Positions 8,066 to 16,508 of a stretch of 64,000 bases of DNA are shown here, piece after piece (position 1 is the first letter of the stretch; every line of letters begins with the position of its first letter). The notes beneath the pieces were generated by a model. It was not told the DNA's origin. It made no database searches and worked only from the letters and a program-made list of their open reading frames with translations. The translations under genes were made by a program, and so were the position numbers. The DNA is from Pyrodictium sp. (GTDB lineage: Archaea; Thermoproteota; Thermoprotei_A; Sulfolobales; Pyrodictiaceae), in contig JABXKE010000002.1 in assembly GCA_013540595.1 (NCBI GenBank), positions 496,050-560,049 on the forward strand, given 5' to 3'.

Positions 8066-8582
8066 GAGAGTACATGTAGTGGTTGTATATCTGTGCGAAC
8101 AACTCTATGCTACTGCCGAGAACGCGTTTAGCCTTGTCAGCGACCTCACTCACGGTATAGCCGCGTGGCACATAGACTCCAAGACTGTGTAGTCTCTGTA
8201 AAAGCCTCTTATAGAGCCGCCTTAGCTCATGCTTACCACCACTGTAGACGTAGAAGGCCTCTGCATCCCATGCTGAGCTCATGCCAGGAGAGGAGCCGTG
8301 GACGCGGACTACTCCACTCCTACTCCTCAAGGATAACCAGTAGAGGAGAATGAATCCAGCAGCAATCAGAGCCCCTACAAGTAGCAAGCCGATTATGTCA
8401 CGTCCAGTACTATGAGATGATTGGTTAGCGAGGCTGTAGGCCTGCATAATCTCTGTAAAATTGTAGTCTACACGGCTACTATTACTGCCAAACAGCTCAC
8501 GTATTATGTTGGCTAGAGAAGCCTTGTCTCCTGGTACTAAGTGCTGGGGGGTATCAATGACCGCCAAGACTCTTGGCACCAC
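8001..8582 (-). CDS. DUF4129-like membrane-anchored protein, first gene of the MoxR operon
   Basis: 193 aa. A membrane segment (IIGLLLVGALIAAGFILLYW, about 64-83) is followed by a cytoplasmic domain of helices with RRLYKRLLQRLHSLGVYVPRG and TVSEVADKAKRVLGSS, the pattern of the DUF4129 domain found with transglutaminase-like or MoxR loci. It is the promoter-proximal gene of a leftward six-gene set ending at 3692. It is transcribed divergently from the MobA-like gene at 8662, 79 bp away. Confidence 0.65.
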   Translation of the reverse strand: MVPRVLAVIDTPQHLVPGDKASLANIIRELFGSNSSRVDYNFTEIMQAYSLANQSSHSTGRDIIGLLLVGALIAAGFILLYWLSLRSRSGVVRVHGSSPGMSSAWDAEAFYVYSGGKHELRRLYKRLLQRLHSLGVYVPRGYTVSEVADKAKRVLGSSIELFAQIYNHYMYSRGEPPSRVVEEARSLVESKSG

Positions 8583-8619
8583 AGTACTCCACTAGAGAGG
8601 ACAGAGGTATCCAGGATAA

Positions 8620-8628
8620 GTTATACTT
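8620..8628 (+). promoter_or_regulatory. TATA-like box for the MobA-like gene
   Basis: GTTATACTT lies about 25-30 bp before the expected transcription start near 8650, and a GGTG Shine-Dalgarno-like run (8651-8654) precedes the GTG start at 8662. Inferred from spacing. Confidence 0.4.
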
Positions 8629-8661
8629 GTACCGAATTAAGCCTAAACTAGGTGTAGACGT

Positions 8662-9471
8662 GTGCCAGATTTTGCTGTGTACATTCTTGCTGGTGGTATG
8701 GGCAGAAGGTTTGGCGGCGATAAGCTTCTCGCCCTAGTTGACGGCAACACAGCGATTTCCCGCATAGCGTCGTCTGCCTGGGAGTCTGGCGCTGAGAGTG
8801 TCTACGTTGTCACAAAGAACGAAAAAAGGTGTAAGCTCTACAGCTCAGAGGCGAGACTTACAGGGTGCCTATATGATTCCGGCGTAGTGGGTGAGGGACC
8901 CGCCGACGGGTTCTACACTGCAATACACCATGCTACGAGTATAGGGGTTAAGAGAGCCGTAATACTGCCAGGTGACACACCATGGATCACACCAGGGGTA
9001 GTAGAGGGCCTCTACTCTGGCTTAGCCCTAGCCCCTGCTACAACTGTACTCCACGAGTCTGGATTCATAGAGAGCCTAATGGCTGGTGTTGAAACCAGTA
9101 ACGCGCATGATGTTCTAAGGCTTGTTAAGAAGCTATCAGTGATCAGAGGGTATGCAAGGCCTTGTGACTACTACAGACTGTCTCCTAGAACAGCACTGGT
9201 AGGCTCGTCATTACTAGCATACACCGCCATGGTCTTCGCCGACATTAATACGAGGGAAAATGTTAGGATAAGAGAGCCAAAGAACAGGCTTGGAGAACGT
9301 GGCATCACTGTGTTTAGCTCGCCTCTACGCCACGGCGTAGACGGCCCTGAGGATTTGTGTGAAGTGCTTAGGAGGGAGGAGAGGCTCTATACTTCTCTTG
9401 GATTATTGCATTTCAAGTTGAAGGCTTCCAAGGACTACTACATGATTTGCTCTAAGAACAAAAAGGAGTAG
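8662..9471 (+). CDS. MobA-like nucleotidyltransferase
   Basis: 269 aa, GTG start. The N-terminus AVYILAGGMGRRFGGDKLLA carries the nucleotide-binding LAGGxGxRFGGxK signature of MobA/MobA-like NTP transferases, and GDTPWITPGVV (about 110) matches the metal-binding GDxP motif. MobA attaches GMP to molybdopterin; relatives act on other cofactors. After the roughly 200-residue catalytic domain there is an extra C-terminal 60-70 residues with HGVDGPEDLCEVLRRE. No other molybdenum cofactor genes are in the window, so the substrate is open. Confidence 0.75.
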   Translation: MPDFAVYILAGGMGRRFGGDKLLALVDGNTAISRIASSAWESGAESVYVVTKNEKRCKLYSSEARLTGCLYDSGVVGEGPADGFYTAIHHATSIGVKRAVILPGDTPWITPGVVEGLYSGLALAPATTVLHESGFIESLMAGVETSNAHDVLRLVKKLSVIRGYARPCDYYRLSPRTALVGSSLLAYTAMVFADINTRENVRIREPKNRLGERGITVFSSPLRHGVDGPEDLCEVLRREERLYTSLGLLHFKLKASKDYYMICSKNKKE

Positions 9472-9490
9472 ACATGAAGGGAGTGTATGC

Positions 9491-9682
9491 TTAGTGTTTT
9501 GCTTTGCATTGTTTAACCATGTTTCTCAGGACGTACCTTAGTATGCCTCCGTGCCTGTAGTACTCTACTTCTACTGGTGTGTCAAGGCGTGCTACTACCT
9601 TGAATTCTATGGTGGTGCCGTCGGGCCGTTTTGCGCGTACTGTTAGTATTTTGCGTGGATACAAGCCCTCCTTTAAAGCTTC
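9491..9682 (-). pseudogene. 3' remnant of aconitate hydratase
   Basis: Seen: a 63-codon open frame ending in TAA at 9493-9491 with an in-frame stop just upstream (9685-9683) and no start codon at its head. Its translation includes RKILTVRAKRPDG, TIEFKVVARLDTPVEVEYYR and HGGILRYVLRNM. That is the extreme C-terminus of the AcnA/IRP-type aconitase swivel domain; a full enzyme has close to 900 residues, so over 90 percent is gone. The rest of the 298 bp gene-free stretch (9472-9769) holds only a leader for the next gene. Inferred: the lineage lost this TCA-cycle enzyme by deletion. Confidence 0.85.
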
Positions 9683-9769
9683 TTACTCGTCTTAGGAAGA
9701 GAAATAGTTAAAGGAATAGAGGATTATTATGGCGATAAAGAGTCTTGTTACCTAACTATTCCAGTATCA

Positions 9770-10051
9770 TTGGGTGTATGCAAAGCATCAAAGATAGCCT
9801 CGCTAATATTAGTGGGAGTCATAATAGTTAGTCCTATTCCGTATCTTTATGGTGGATATAATATCCTGTACATGGTTCTCGCTCTCCTTGTTGACGCTAT
9901 CATTATAAACACTATAGTGTCATATGCTAGGTTCTGGCATGATTGTAGTATGAGGCAATTGATAAAAGTAAGTTCTACAATGAGGTCAAGGCTGAAAGTA
10001 GCCTTTCTCATTGGCTCTCTTGCCTTCATATTTGGTGTTATACCTATTTGA
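9770..10051 (+). CDS. Small membrane protein
   Basis: 93 aa from a TTG start. Three hydrophobic stretches (IASLILVGVIIVSPIPYLYG, ILYMVLALLVDAIIINTIVS, VAFLIGSLAFIFGVIPI) separated by a basic loop (RQLIKVSSTMRSRLK). No family recognised. It stands alone between the aconitase stub and the convergent Taw3 gene. Its reality rests on length and consistent hydrophobic pattern. Confidence 0.5.
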   Translation: MGVCKASKIASLILVGVIIVSPIPYLYGGYNILYMVLALLVDAIIINTIVSYARFWHDCSMRQLIKVSSTMRSRLKVAFLIGSLAFIFGVIPI

Positions 10052-10084
10052 AGAATGCTCTATGCAAGTGTCTATGGTTGATTA

Positions 10085-10795
10085 TTAACATGTCCATGCT
10101 AGGGATTCAGTGAGGTCGGTGTTCTTCACAGGCTTGAGGCCTCGGCTTAGAGTAGCTTCATCATACTCTTCATGTGCTCCACAAGATGTTGCAAGTAGGG
10201 TTGTGAGTATACGTTTTAGCCTCTCAAGGCTTTGTTTTGCGAAGTAGATGTACTCATTTAGAAGATCCACTATAAGCTCATAATTTTTCACCAGATTTTC
10301 TCCTTTATAAAACAGTGGTATATCTATTCGTGTAGTTCCAATTACCCTTACATGGAAGAAATTGTTGGCTGAAGTAGCATAGCAAGAATACTTAAAGCCT
10401 GCAAGACTAGTAGCCTTCACTATCTGTCTAGCACAGTCAACTGAGCATGTATATAGCGTTAGAATTGGTGGTTGTACACTTACCCATACAAACTTAGCAC
10501 TTAAGCTCTTGGAGCTATTTACGGCATGGATAAACTCATTAAATTTAACGGGTCTATGCCATTTCGCTACAATTGTGCTTGCATACTTGTCCTTAGGATT
10601 AGGAGCAGCAATCAATACTATTCTTCCACTACAACTGCTAGTCGTGACTATGTGTTTGCACGAATTTAACTTTACTAGTATCGTTAGAATATCAGGATCT
10701 ACTACTCCTTGTCCTGCTTCCTTTAATAAGCGTAGGATATACCTTCTTCGTAAGAGCTTCCACATATTTGTCCTACATGGCCTAGTAGTGCTCAC
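10085..10795 (-). CDS. taw3: tRNA wybutosine-synthesis protein Taw3 (TYW3 family)
   Basis: 236 aa. The family signature ending TTSSCSGRIVLIA is at about residues 51-63, followed by AKWHRPVKF and a beta-rich core with IGTTRIDIPLFYKGE. TYW3/Taw3 catalyses the N4-methylation step in the wyosine-derivative pathway at G37 of tRNA-Phe. The pathway starts with Trm5-type methylation, and a broken Trm5-like gene is present at 2991. The start overlaps the end of the upstream unknown gene by 14 bp, indicating an operon. Length is near the family norm with a slightly extended C-terminus. Confidence 0.82.
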   Translation of the reverse strand: MSTTRPCRTNMWKLLRRRYILRLLKEAGQGVVDPDILTILVKLNSCKHIVTTSSCSGRIVLIAAPNPKDKYASTIVAKWHRPVKFNEFIHAVNSSKSLSAKFVWVSVQPPILTLYTCSVDCARQIVKATSLAGFKYSCYATSANNFFHVRVIGTTRIDIPLFYKGENLVKNYELIVDLLNEYIYFAKQSLERLKRILTTLLATSCGAHEEYDEATLSRGLKPVKNTDLTESLAWTC

Positions 10796-11531
10796 TATCT
10801 ACACCACAAGTGTACAATACACCTAAGTAAGCTGCAAGCCGCAAAAGGGGATGAGAGTTTATAACGTTAAAACCTATAACTATCGCCTCGCCTAAGCCAT
10901 TTACAACACTTATTAGTGGAACATCATCTATTGTTAGGAGTGGGAATAAAAGTCGTGACCGTGGACCTATAAGTGTATACAAGTCTTTCACGCAAACACT
11001 AAAATGAGGCTTTCCTACGACGCTTGCTGGATGCAAGGGGTTAGGAGTAGATAAATTTCCGCAAATGAATTCTACTCTATCAAGCTCCATACTATCCACG
11101 TTATCGTCTAGCACTACAACCCCCTTGGTCCTTGTCTTAAGAGTCTTCTCTATAACTTCATAATATGGACGACTCTCAACATTAAATCCTATAGATCTCA
11201 ACAACGCTGAAACAACTCCTACACTGTCATGTATAATGCATTTCAATCCAGGCTTCACAAGCCTACCAGGAACCCATACATCTTCTGCAAGCTTAACCTC
11301 AGAGTTAATATTAGTGCATTTATGAGAACACAATACGCTCCCTGTCCCTATAGTATAATCAATAACAAGGTCTCCATAGCTTACTGATGCTACAAAAGGC
11401 GAACCAGCCACCACACAGAAACATTCATTGCTCTTGCTGCTTGTTAATAGTAAGAAATCATCTATTAACTCGGGATTATTCAATAAACGTTCTATAGGCA
11501 ATATGTGCGAGCCCAGCCGCATTGTGGGCAT
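10782..11531 (-). CDS. Unknown protein in operon with Taw3
   Basis: 249 aa, no family recognised. It appears soluble and alpha/beta, with VVVLDDNVDSMELDRVEFIC and SVCVKDLYTLIGPRSRLLFP segments and scattered cysteines (ECFCVV, CSHKC). It overlaps taw3 by 14 bp on the same strand, so it is translationally coupled and may act in tRNA modification. The 266 bp upstream (11532-11797) holds no gene I can support. Confidence 0.6.
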   Translation of the reverse strand: MPTMRLGSHILPIERLLNNPELIDDFLLLTSSKSNECFCVVAGSPFVASVSYGDLVIDYTIGTGSVLCSHKCTNINSEVKLAEDVWVPGRLVKPGLKCIIHDSVGVVSALLRSIGFNVESRPYYEVIEKTLKTRTKGVVVLDDNVDSMELDRVEFICGNLSTPNPLHPASVVGKPHFSVCVKDLYTLIGPRSRLLFPLLTIDDVPLISVVNGLGEAIVIGFNVINSHPLLRLAAYLGVLYTCGVDSEHY

Positions 11532-11797
11532 TGAGTTTTCCCTCAGCAGCCTGGTTATCTATCATCCTAGCAATACATTACCTTAGTCAACCCTTACATG
11601 GATCTTCATCGGCCATATTATAGCTCTTTGGTATCTTCTACTCTCTTAAGTGTTATCTGTATCACTGGATATATGTATACTACTGCTGGTAAGCTAGGAC
11701 AAATACTAAAGTCTGCCATGGTTATGGTGTTCTCGTCAATATGGTGTAGTTTTAATTAAATGACGATAGTGTATAGAGATATTCAAGGGTATTTAGT

Positions 11798-12214
11798 TTG
11801 GGAAAAAGGTGGATAAAAAAGCGTGAATTTGTTATATACTATCTGTTATGGAAGAAGTATAGGGATAATTGTGTTAATAGAGGTGAGGTTCTAGACTTTG
11901 TATCAGAAATTGTTGGAAGCAAGAAGACTGCAAGGAACATCGTAAGTGTACTTATTAAAAGAGGTTTTCTGAGACGTTGTGACACTATTAGTTATCGTGT
12001 TATTAGCTTCGAAGAAGCTTTTATGCCTAGTGTAATAAGTTATGTGCTCCAAAGGCTAAAAAGACTAGGAAAAATAAGCGAATACACTATTAACAGCGCC
12101 GATAAAAGCATAATAATATATGCAGGCAGCGAGAAATGCAATAAACTTACAAGCCTCTCTGATATAGTAAAGCAAGAAGGATGGATTATCAATTGTGTGG
12201 AAAGTATGAGCTAA
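11798..12214 (+). CDS. Putative winged-helix DNA-binding protein
   Basis: 138 aa, TTG start. Residues 10-70 (EVLDFVSEIVGSKKTARNIV, SVLIKRGFLRR) resemble a winged helix with the recognition helix near 40-52; the remaining half is basic with one short beta hairpin. It is a single AT-rich gene with no obvious partner. A transcriptional role is inferred only from the fold-like pattern. Confidence 0.5.
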   Translation: MGKRWIKKREFVIYYLLWKKYRDNCVNRGEVLDFVSEIVGSKKTARNIVSVLIKRGFLRRCDTISYRVISFEEAFMPSVISYVLQRLKRLGKISEYTINSADKSIIIYAGSEKCNKLTSLSDIVKQEGWIINCVESMS

Positions 12215-12258
12215 AGAAGAGAAATTGGGTTAATTGGTCTTTAAATACGTCTCCCGCG

Positions 12259-12624
12259 TCAGCTCTCCTCGTAAAGCTCAATTATTACTCTTGCTTTTAC
12301 ACGATCCTTCTCGAAAGGTGGTGGTGTTTCTCCTAAATCTACAGCTACCGTAACTGGGTTGCCTAGACTATCAGTAAACCTTACCTCAGCGACATAACGC
12401 TTACGTGGGCCACTCTCAAAGGCTTTTAAGACAGCCTCGTATATCCGGCTTAGAGCCATCTGTAAGGCTATAGGGCTTGAGAAGTCCTCAGGTCTTAGTT
12501 GGATGGCTTGTAAACCCTGTAATACTTGGCCTATTCTTGCTTCTCCCTCAAATATTGCTAACCTCTTCACTTCCTCGTCACTTGTAGCTCTATCGTTTTT
12601 ACCACTGTTCTCCAATTTCCCCAC
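12259..12624 (-). CDS. Conserved hypothetical protein divergent from nop5
   Basis: 121 aa. The N-terminus is charged and the middle helical (IALQMALSRIYEAVLKAFES). The C-terminus is beta-rich and acidic (YVAEVRFTDSLGNPVTVAVD, then RVKARVIIELYEES). No family is recognised. It diverges from nop5, sharing a 111 bp intergenic region, so the two may share regulation. Function unknown. Confidence 0.55.
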   Translation of the reverse strand: MGKLENSGKNDRATSDEEVKRLAIFEGEARIGQVLQGLQAIQLRPEDFSSPIALQMALSRIYEAVLKAFESGPRKRYVAEVRFTDSLGNPVTVAVDLGETPPPFEKDRVKARVIIELYEES

Positions 12625-12670
12625 CTACTCCTTTACCCTTATCAAGTACAGCGTTCTGTAGCTTGGAATA

Positions 12671-12679
12671 CTTATATAG
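12671..12679 (+). promoter_or_regulatory. TATA box for nop5
   Basis: CTTATATAG precedes a likely start site near 12700. A strong Shine-Dalgarno-like GAGGAGGT at 12718-12725 supports the TTG start at 12736. Confidence 0.5.
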
Positions 12680-12735
12680 TCTCCTCTCTGCTACGTTTTT
12701 GAAAGGGATAAAAACAAGAGGAGGTAATAGATACG

Positions 12736-13977
12736 TTGAAGGTCTACATTGTTGACTATTTCACAGGAAGCTATGTATTAGACGAGAAGAAGGACATTAT
12801 AGACTTTGAGCACGCACCACGCAACCTTGACGACATGGTTGAAGAAGCGCTCAAGATCGAGCGTGGCGAGCCTTCAGCGGCATACCTAAGGTTACTTGAG
12901 AAGCTAAAGGAGCGTGGAGTAAGCAGTGTCGTTGTTGAGACTACAGAGTATGCAAAGGTAGCCTCTGCTAAGGGTTTCGATGTAGTTGTTGAGCCAGCAA
13001 ACGAGGTTGCACGATACTTCAGGTTGCACGCTGAAGAAATAGCTGTACAGACTGGCTTTGTGAAGTCTGTTGAGGAGTTTCAGAAGCTTATTCATGAGTT
13101 TACAATTGAACTTACACGGAGGAAGCTACGTAGGGCAGCGCAAAAGCGTGACCTCCTGGCAGCACAGGCTATACGCGCCATCGACGATATTGACAAGACC
13201 ACAAACCTTTTCGCTGCAAGAATAAGGGAGTGGTACAGCCTGCACTTCCCAGAATTGGATGACCTTGTGAGAGAGCATGAGGACTATATTCGCATAGTTG
13301 CAGAACTTGGACATAGGGACAACATCACAGTAGAAAACCTTGTCAAGCTAGGATTCAGCGAAGAGAAGTCCAAGAAGATCGCAGAAGCAGCCACCAAGAG
13401 CATGGGTGCCGATTATCCGGAGTTCGACATTGAGCCCATCCAAAGGCTTGCAAGGATAACCCTGGACCTCTACAAGCTCCGTCGTGACCTAGCAGACTAC
13501 ATATCACAAGTAATGAAGGAGGTAGCACCGAATATCACAGCACTAGTTGGACCTCTATTAGGCGCTAGGCTCATCAGCTTAGCTGGCAGTCTTGAGGAAT
13601 TAGCATACCTGCCAGCTAGCACAATACAAGTGCTTGGCGCAGAGAAAGCACTATTCAGAGCCCTCCGTACTGGTGGAAAACCACCCAAGCACGGCGTCAT
13701 ATTCCAGTACCCAGACATACACAGAAGCCCACGCTGGCAGCGTGGTAAGATAGCACGTGCGCTTGCTGCTAAGCTCGCTATAGCCGCCAAGGTAGACTTC
13801 TTCACAGGAAGATTCATAGGTGACAAACTCAAAGAGGCCCTAAGGAAGCGTATTGAAGAGATAAAGAGGATATACAAGAAGCCTCCAAAGAGGAAGAAAG
13901 AGGAGATCAAACCAGCAAGGCCACGAGCCAAGCCTAGAAGAGGGAGAAGGGGCAGAGGCAAGGGCAAAAGGAAGTAA
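12736..13977 (+). CDS. nop5: Nop5 (NOP56/58-like) C/D sRNP core protein
   Basis: 413 aa, TTG start chosen from the Shine-Dalgarno at 12718-12725. A central coiled coil (about 130-250) is followed by the Nop domain: KEVAPNITALVGPLLGARLI, LPASTIQVLGAEKALFRALR and PPKHGVIFQYPDIHRSPRWQ. A lysine/arginine-rich tail (KKPPKRKKEE to the end) closes it. Nop5 bridges L7Ae on the guide RNA to fibrillarin, positioning the methyltransferase over the target. Fibrillarin follows after 77 bp, the conserved archaeal pair. Guide RNA candidates at 2111, 2894, 17927 and 45401 would be its ligands. Confidence 0.95.
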   Translation: MKVYIVDYFTGSYVLDEKKDIIDFEHAPRNLDDMVEEALKIERGEPSAAYLRLLEKLKERGVSSVVVETTEYAKVASAKGFDVVVEPANEVARYFRLHAEEIAVQTGFVKSVEEFQKLIHEFTIELTRRKLRRAAQKRDLLAAQAIRAIDDIDKTTNLFAARIREWYSLHFPELDDLVREHEDYIRIVAELGHRDNITVENLVKLGFSEEKSKKIAEAATKSMGADYPEFDIEPIQRLARITLDLYKLRRDLADYISQVMKEVAPNITALVGPLLGARLISLAGSLEELAYLPASTIQVLGAEKALFRALRTGGKPPKHGVIFQYPDIHRSPRWQRGKIARALAAKLAIAAKVDFFTGRFIGDKLKEALRKRIEEIKRIYKKPPKRKKEEIKPARPRAKPRRGRRGRGKGKRK

Positions 13978-14054
13978 AAGTGACTATGGCTACTGTTTTA
14001 ATCCTAATTTAAGAGGTTATATGTGCTAAATAGTACCTATGGAGGTGGCACTCT

Positions 14055-14759
14055 ATGAGTGAAGTAGTTAATGTGTATGAACACGAAGTCTACAAGCGTG
14101 TATACGTTGTTGAACTTGATGATGGCTCAACTAGGATAGCAACAGTAAATCTTGCTCCAGGGAAGAGAGTTTACGGAGAAAGGCTCTTCAAGTGGAAGGA
14201 TCTCGAACTCCGTGAATGGAATCCCTATCGTAGCAAGCTTGGTGCAGCTTTACTGAAGGGTATAGAGGAGCTACCAATCAAGGAGGGACATAAGATGCTA
14301 TACTTGGGTGCTGCTACTGGCACGACACCAAGCCATGTGTCAGACATAGTAGGTCCTACTGGACGTGTATATGCCCTAGATGTTGCACCACGAGTAATGA
14401 GAGAACTTATTGCCGTATGTGAAACAAGACCAAACATGTTTCCAATACTTGCTGACGCACGTAAGCCTCACGAGTATAGGCACATAGTAGAGCTTGTAGA
14501 TGGAATCTACGCTGACGTCGCGCAACCCGATCAAGCGTCTATTGTTGCGGATAATGCCGAGTTCTTCTTGAAAGATGGCGGATACCTCTTGCTAGCCATA
14601 AAGGCACGAAGTATAGATGTGACGAGAGAGCCCAGTGAAGTGTTTAAACAACAAATAGATATACTCAAAGAGAGAGGATTTGAGATAGTTGACATGGTAC
14701 ATCTAGAGCCCTTCGACAAAGACCACGCTATGGTCTATGCGAAATACCATAAAAAGTAA
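14055..14759 (+). CDS. flpA: Fibrillarin-like rRNA/tRNA 2'-O-methyltransferase
   Basis: 234 aa. SAM motif I reads [18 protein letters not shown] (about 84-101), the acidic motif ALDVAP follows, and [12 protein letters not shown] is the family motif holding the catalytic aspartate; the Lys of the K-D-K-E set lies in LAIKARSID. It is the catalytic subunit of C/D box sRNPs. AGGTGG at 14043-14047 precedes the ATG. It follows nop5 and is probably co-transcribed with it. Confidence 0.95.
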   Translation: MSEVVNVYEHEVYKRVYVVELDDGSTRIATVNLAPGKRVYGERLFKWKDLELREWNPYRSKLGAALLKGIEELPIKEGHKMLYLGAATGTTPSHVSDIVGPTGRVYALDVAPRVMRELIAVCETRPNMFPILADARKPHEYRHIVELVDGIYADVAQPDQASIVADNAEFFLKDGGYLLLAIKARSIDVTREPSEVFKQQIDILKERGFEIVDMVHLEPFDKDHAMVYAKYHKK

Positions 14760-14880
14760 GGGCCAAACTTTAGCAGAGTATACCACTGCAAAACCATATA
14801 ACACAACGCATTTTTAATCGTTTTCACAATAAATTACATGGAGATTATGGCCAAGTAATTGTCCAAGGTATGAGTGAATA

Positions 14881-15324
14881 ATGATACACGACTATAGTAG
14901 CAATAGCCGTCTGCTAGAGTTTATCTACAAGAAGGTATATGCTGACAAAAAGTTATTTGAATCCCTCCGGCCAGCTGAATACAAGAGACTAACAGAGCTA
15001 ATAGATGATCCTGTACCAGGCGTTAAGCTAGTCTCTGGTGATTTCCATAAGTTTAACATTGATGAGTTAAGGAAGCTTCATAATAGGTTGCCTTGGTATC
15101 TTCGAGGCCTTGTACTCCTACCTTTTGTCTTTGTCTACAAAAGAGAGAACTACTATGCATACTACAAGCTCATAACGCCAAGCAGGTGGACAAAGAGAGT
15201 TATAAGTTACATACTAAACGGTGATTACACCAAAGAGGTTAATGAATTGAAGCCAAATGAAATGATGAAGCTATTAAGGGAGTTCAAGACACTCACAATA
15301 ATACTGATTGAAGTCAACGTGTAG
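14881..15324 (+). CDS. DUF61 family protein
   Basis: 147 aa. The pattern VPGVKLVSGDFHKFNIDELR followed by KLHNRLPWYLRGLVLLPFVF is the core of archaeal DUF61 proteins, which are about 130-150 aa and of unknown function. It is a soluble protein with a helical C-terminus. It lies between fibrillarin and an HTH regulator, all rightward, but 121 bp and 93 bp gaps make separate transcription possible. Confidence 0.7.
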   Translation: MIHDYSSNSRLLEFIYKKVYADKKLFESLRPAEYKRLTELIDDPVPGVKLVSGDFHKFNIDELRKLHNRLPWYLRGLVLLPFVFVYKRENYYAYYKLITPSRWTKRVISYILNGDYTKEVNELKPNEMMKLLREFKTLTIILIEVNV

Positions 15325-15417
15325 TAATGGCGGATACAATGCTAAAGATACATAAGTCTATAAACTCCCCTGATATAATTAGTAATCTAATCTAACTTGA
15401 GGGAGTAGAGGAAAGTA

Positions 15418-16404
15418 ATGCAAGAGCCTTCACATACGGTGAAGGATTCTATGAAGTTAAGTGAGCTCGAGAGAATGCTTAGTGATGTACGTAATACACT
15501 AGTATCTCATGGTTACCGTGTTGAGTTGATAAACTACCCGAAAGACCATGATAAAAGAAGTATTGACGTTATTGCTGTCCATGAGGACAAGAAACCGCTT
15601 CTCGTGAAGGTTGTAAGAGATGTTGCTGATCTTACTGTGAATGAACTTAGAGAACTACAGAACTGTGGTACGGTGTTACAAGCACAAGGTATTATCGTTG
15701 CCGAAAGTGATCATGGAGTTGATATAGATGACATAGTTGCACATGAAAAAATGAACATGTATGTAGTCAGTGTTGATGGGTTTAAAGCCGCACTCAGAAA
15801 ATCGATATATGTACTGAGGAAACAAAACAATTACTACATGAAAGTTGATGGTAAGAAGTTAAGAGAGAAGAGGCTCGAGAAGGGCTATAGCCTGGGTGAC
15901 ATCGCGCACATGCTAAGTGTTACGAGGCGCTCAGTATACATGTACGAGCAAGAAGAATCAATGGTGTCACTGTCAACAGGGCTGAAGTTAGTTGAGATTT
16001 TTGGCGAGGAAGTAATACAGCCTATAGACATCATAGACGAGGGTTTGCAGAGTCAAGGCGGCGAGTATGGCAGACCAAGATCCACGCCGAGAACAAGGCT
16101 AGCACGTGTATTGGCAGAGTCAGGTTATAATGTGGCTGAGACAAGGTATGTGCCTCCCAATGCTATTGCATCTAGTGAGAATACAGAAACTAGGATGGTT
16201 GTAATAATGGAGAAAGGCAGGGTAGAAGATTTCGAGGTAAGGCTTGGCGAGAGTGAACGTGTAGCAAAACACATAAATGCATACCTTATAGCTGTCGTGA
16301 ATAAGAGGCGAAGCATAGCAAATAGATATGACGCTTATTTAGCTTCATCTCTTAGCGAAGTTATGGATATAGCGCTCGAGTTAAAGGGAGAGAAGAAAGA
16401 TTAG
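15418..16404 (+). CDS. HTH-type transcriptional regulator of the MJ1545-like family
   Basis: 328 aa. The N-terminal about 125 residues form a nuclease-like or sensory domain (SIDVIAVHEDKKPLLVKVVR). A Cro/XRE-like helix-turn-helix sits at about 144-190 (LREKRLEKGYSLGDIAHMLS, VTRRSVYMYEQ). The C-terminal domain resembles the N-terminal one (TRMVVIMEKGRVEDFEVRLG), suggesting an internal duplication around the HTH. This arrangement is typical of a conserved archaeal regulator family. Its targets are unknown. TATA-like TCTATAAAC is seen about 60 bp upstream. Confidence 0.75.
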   Translation: MQEPSHTVKDSMKLSELERMLSDVRNTLVSHGYRVELINYPKDHDKRSIDVIAVHEDKKPLLVKVVRDVADLTVNELRELQNCGTVLQAQGIIVAESDHGVDIDDIVAHEKMNMYVVSVDGFKAALRKSIYVLRKQNNYYMKVDGKKLREKRLEKGYSLGDIAHMLSVTRRSVYMYEQEESMVSLSTGLKLVEIFGEEVIQPIDIIDEGLQSQGGEYGRPRSTPRTRLARVLAESGYNVAETRYVPPNAIASSENTETRMVVIMEKGRVEDFEVRLGESERVAKHINAYLIAVVNKRRSIANRYDAYLASSLSEVMDIALELKGEKKD

Positions 16405-16508
16405 CAAGCTTACTATCCTTTATTTGTGGTTAATAATGTTATGACATAAGTCTCTTTGTTATCGTTGAGCGTCTATACGCATCAAAGTTAAAATCCTATT
16501 CTCTCGTT

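Noticed and set aside
11532-11797. Possible C/D box RNA on the minus strand (CGATGA, GATGATA and CTGA in the leader of the taw3 operon)
   Set aside because: Guides would be 15 and 13 nt, the C boxes are poor and no terminal stem forms.
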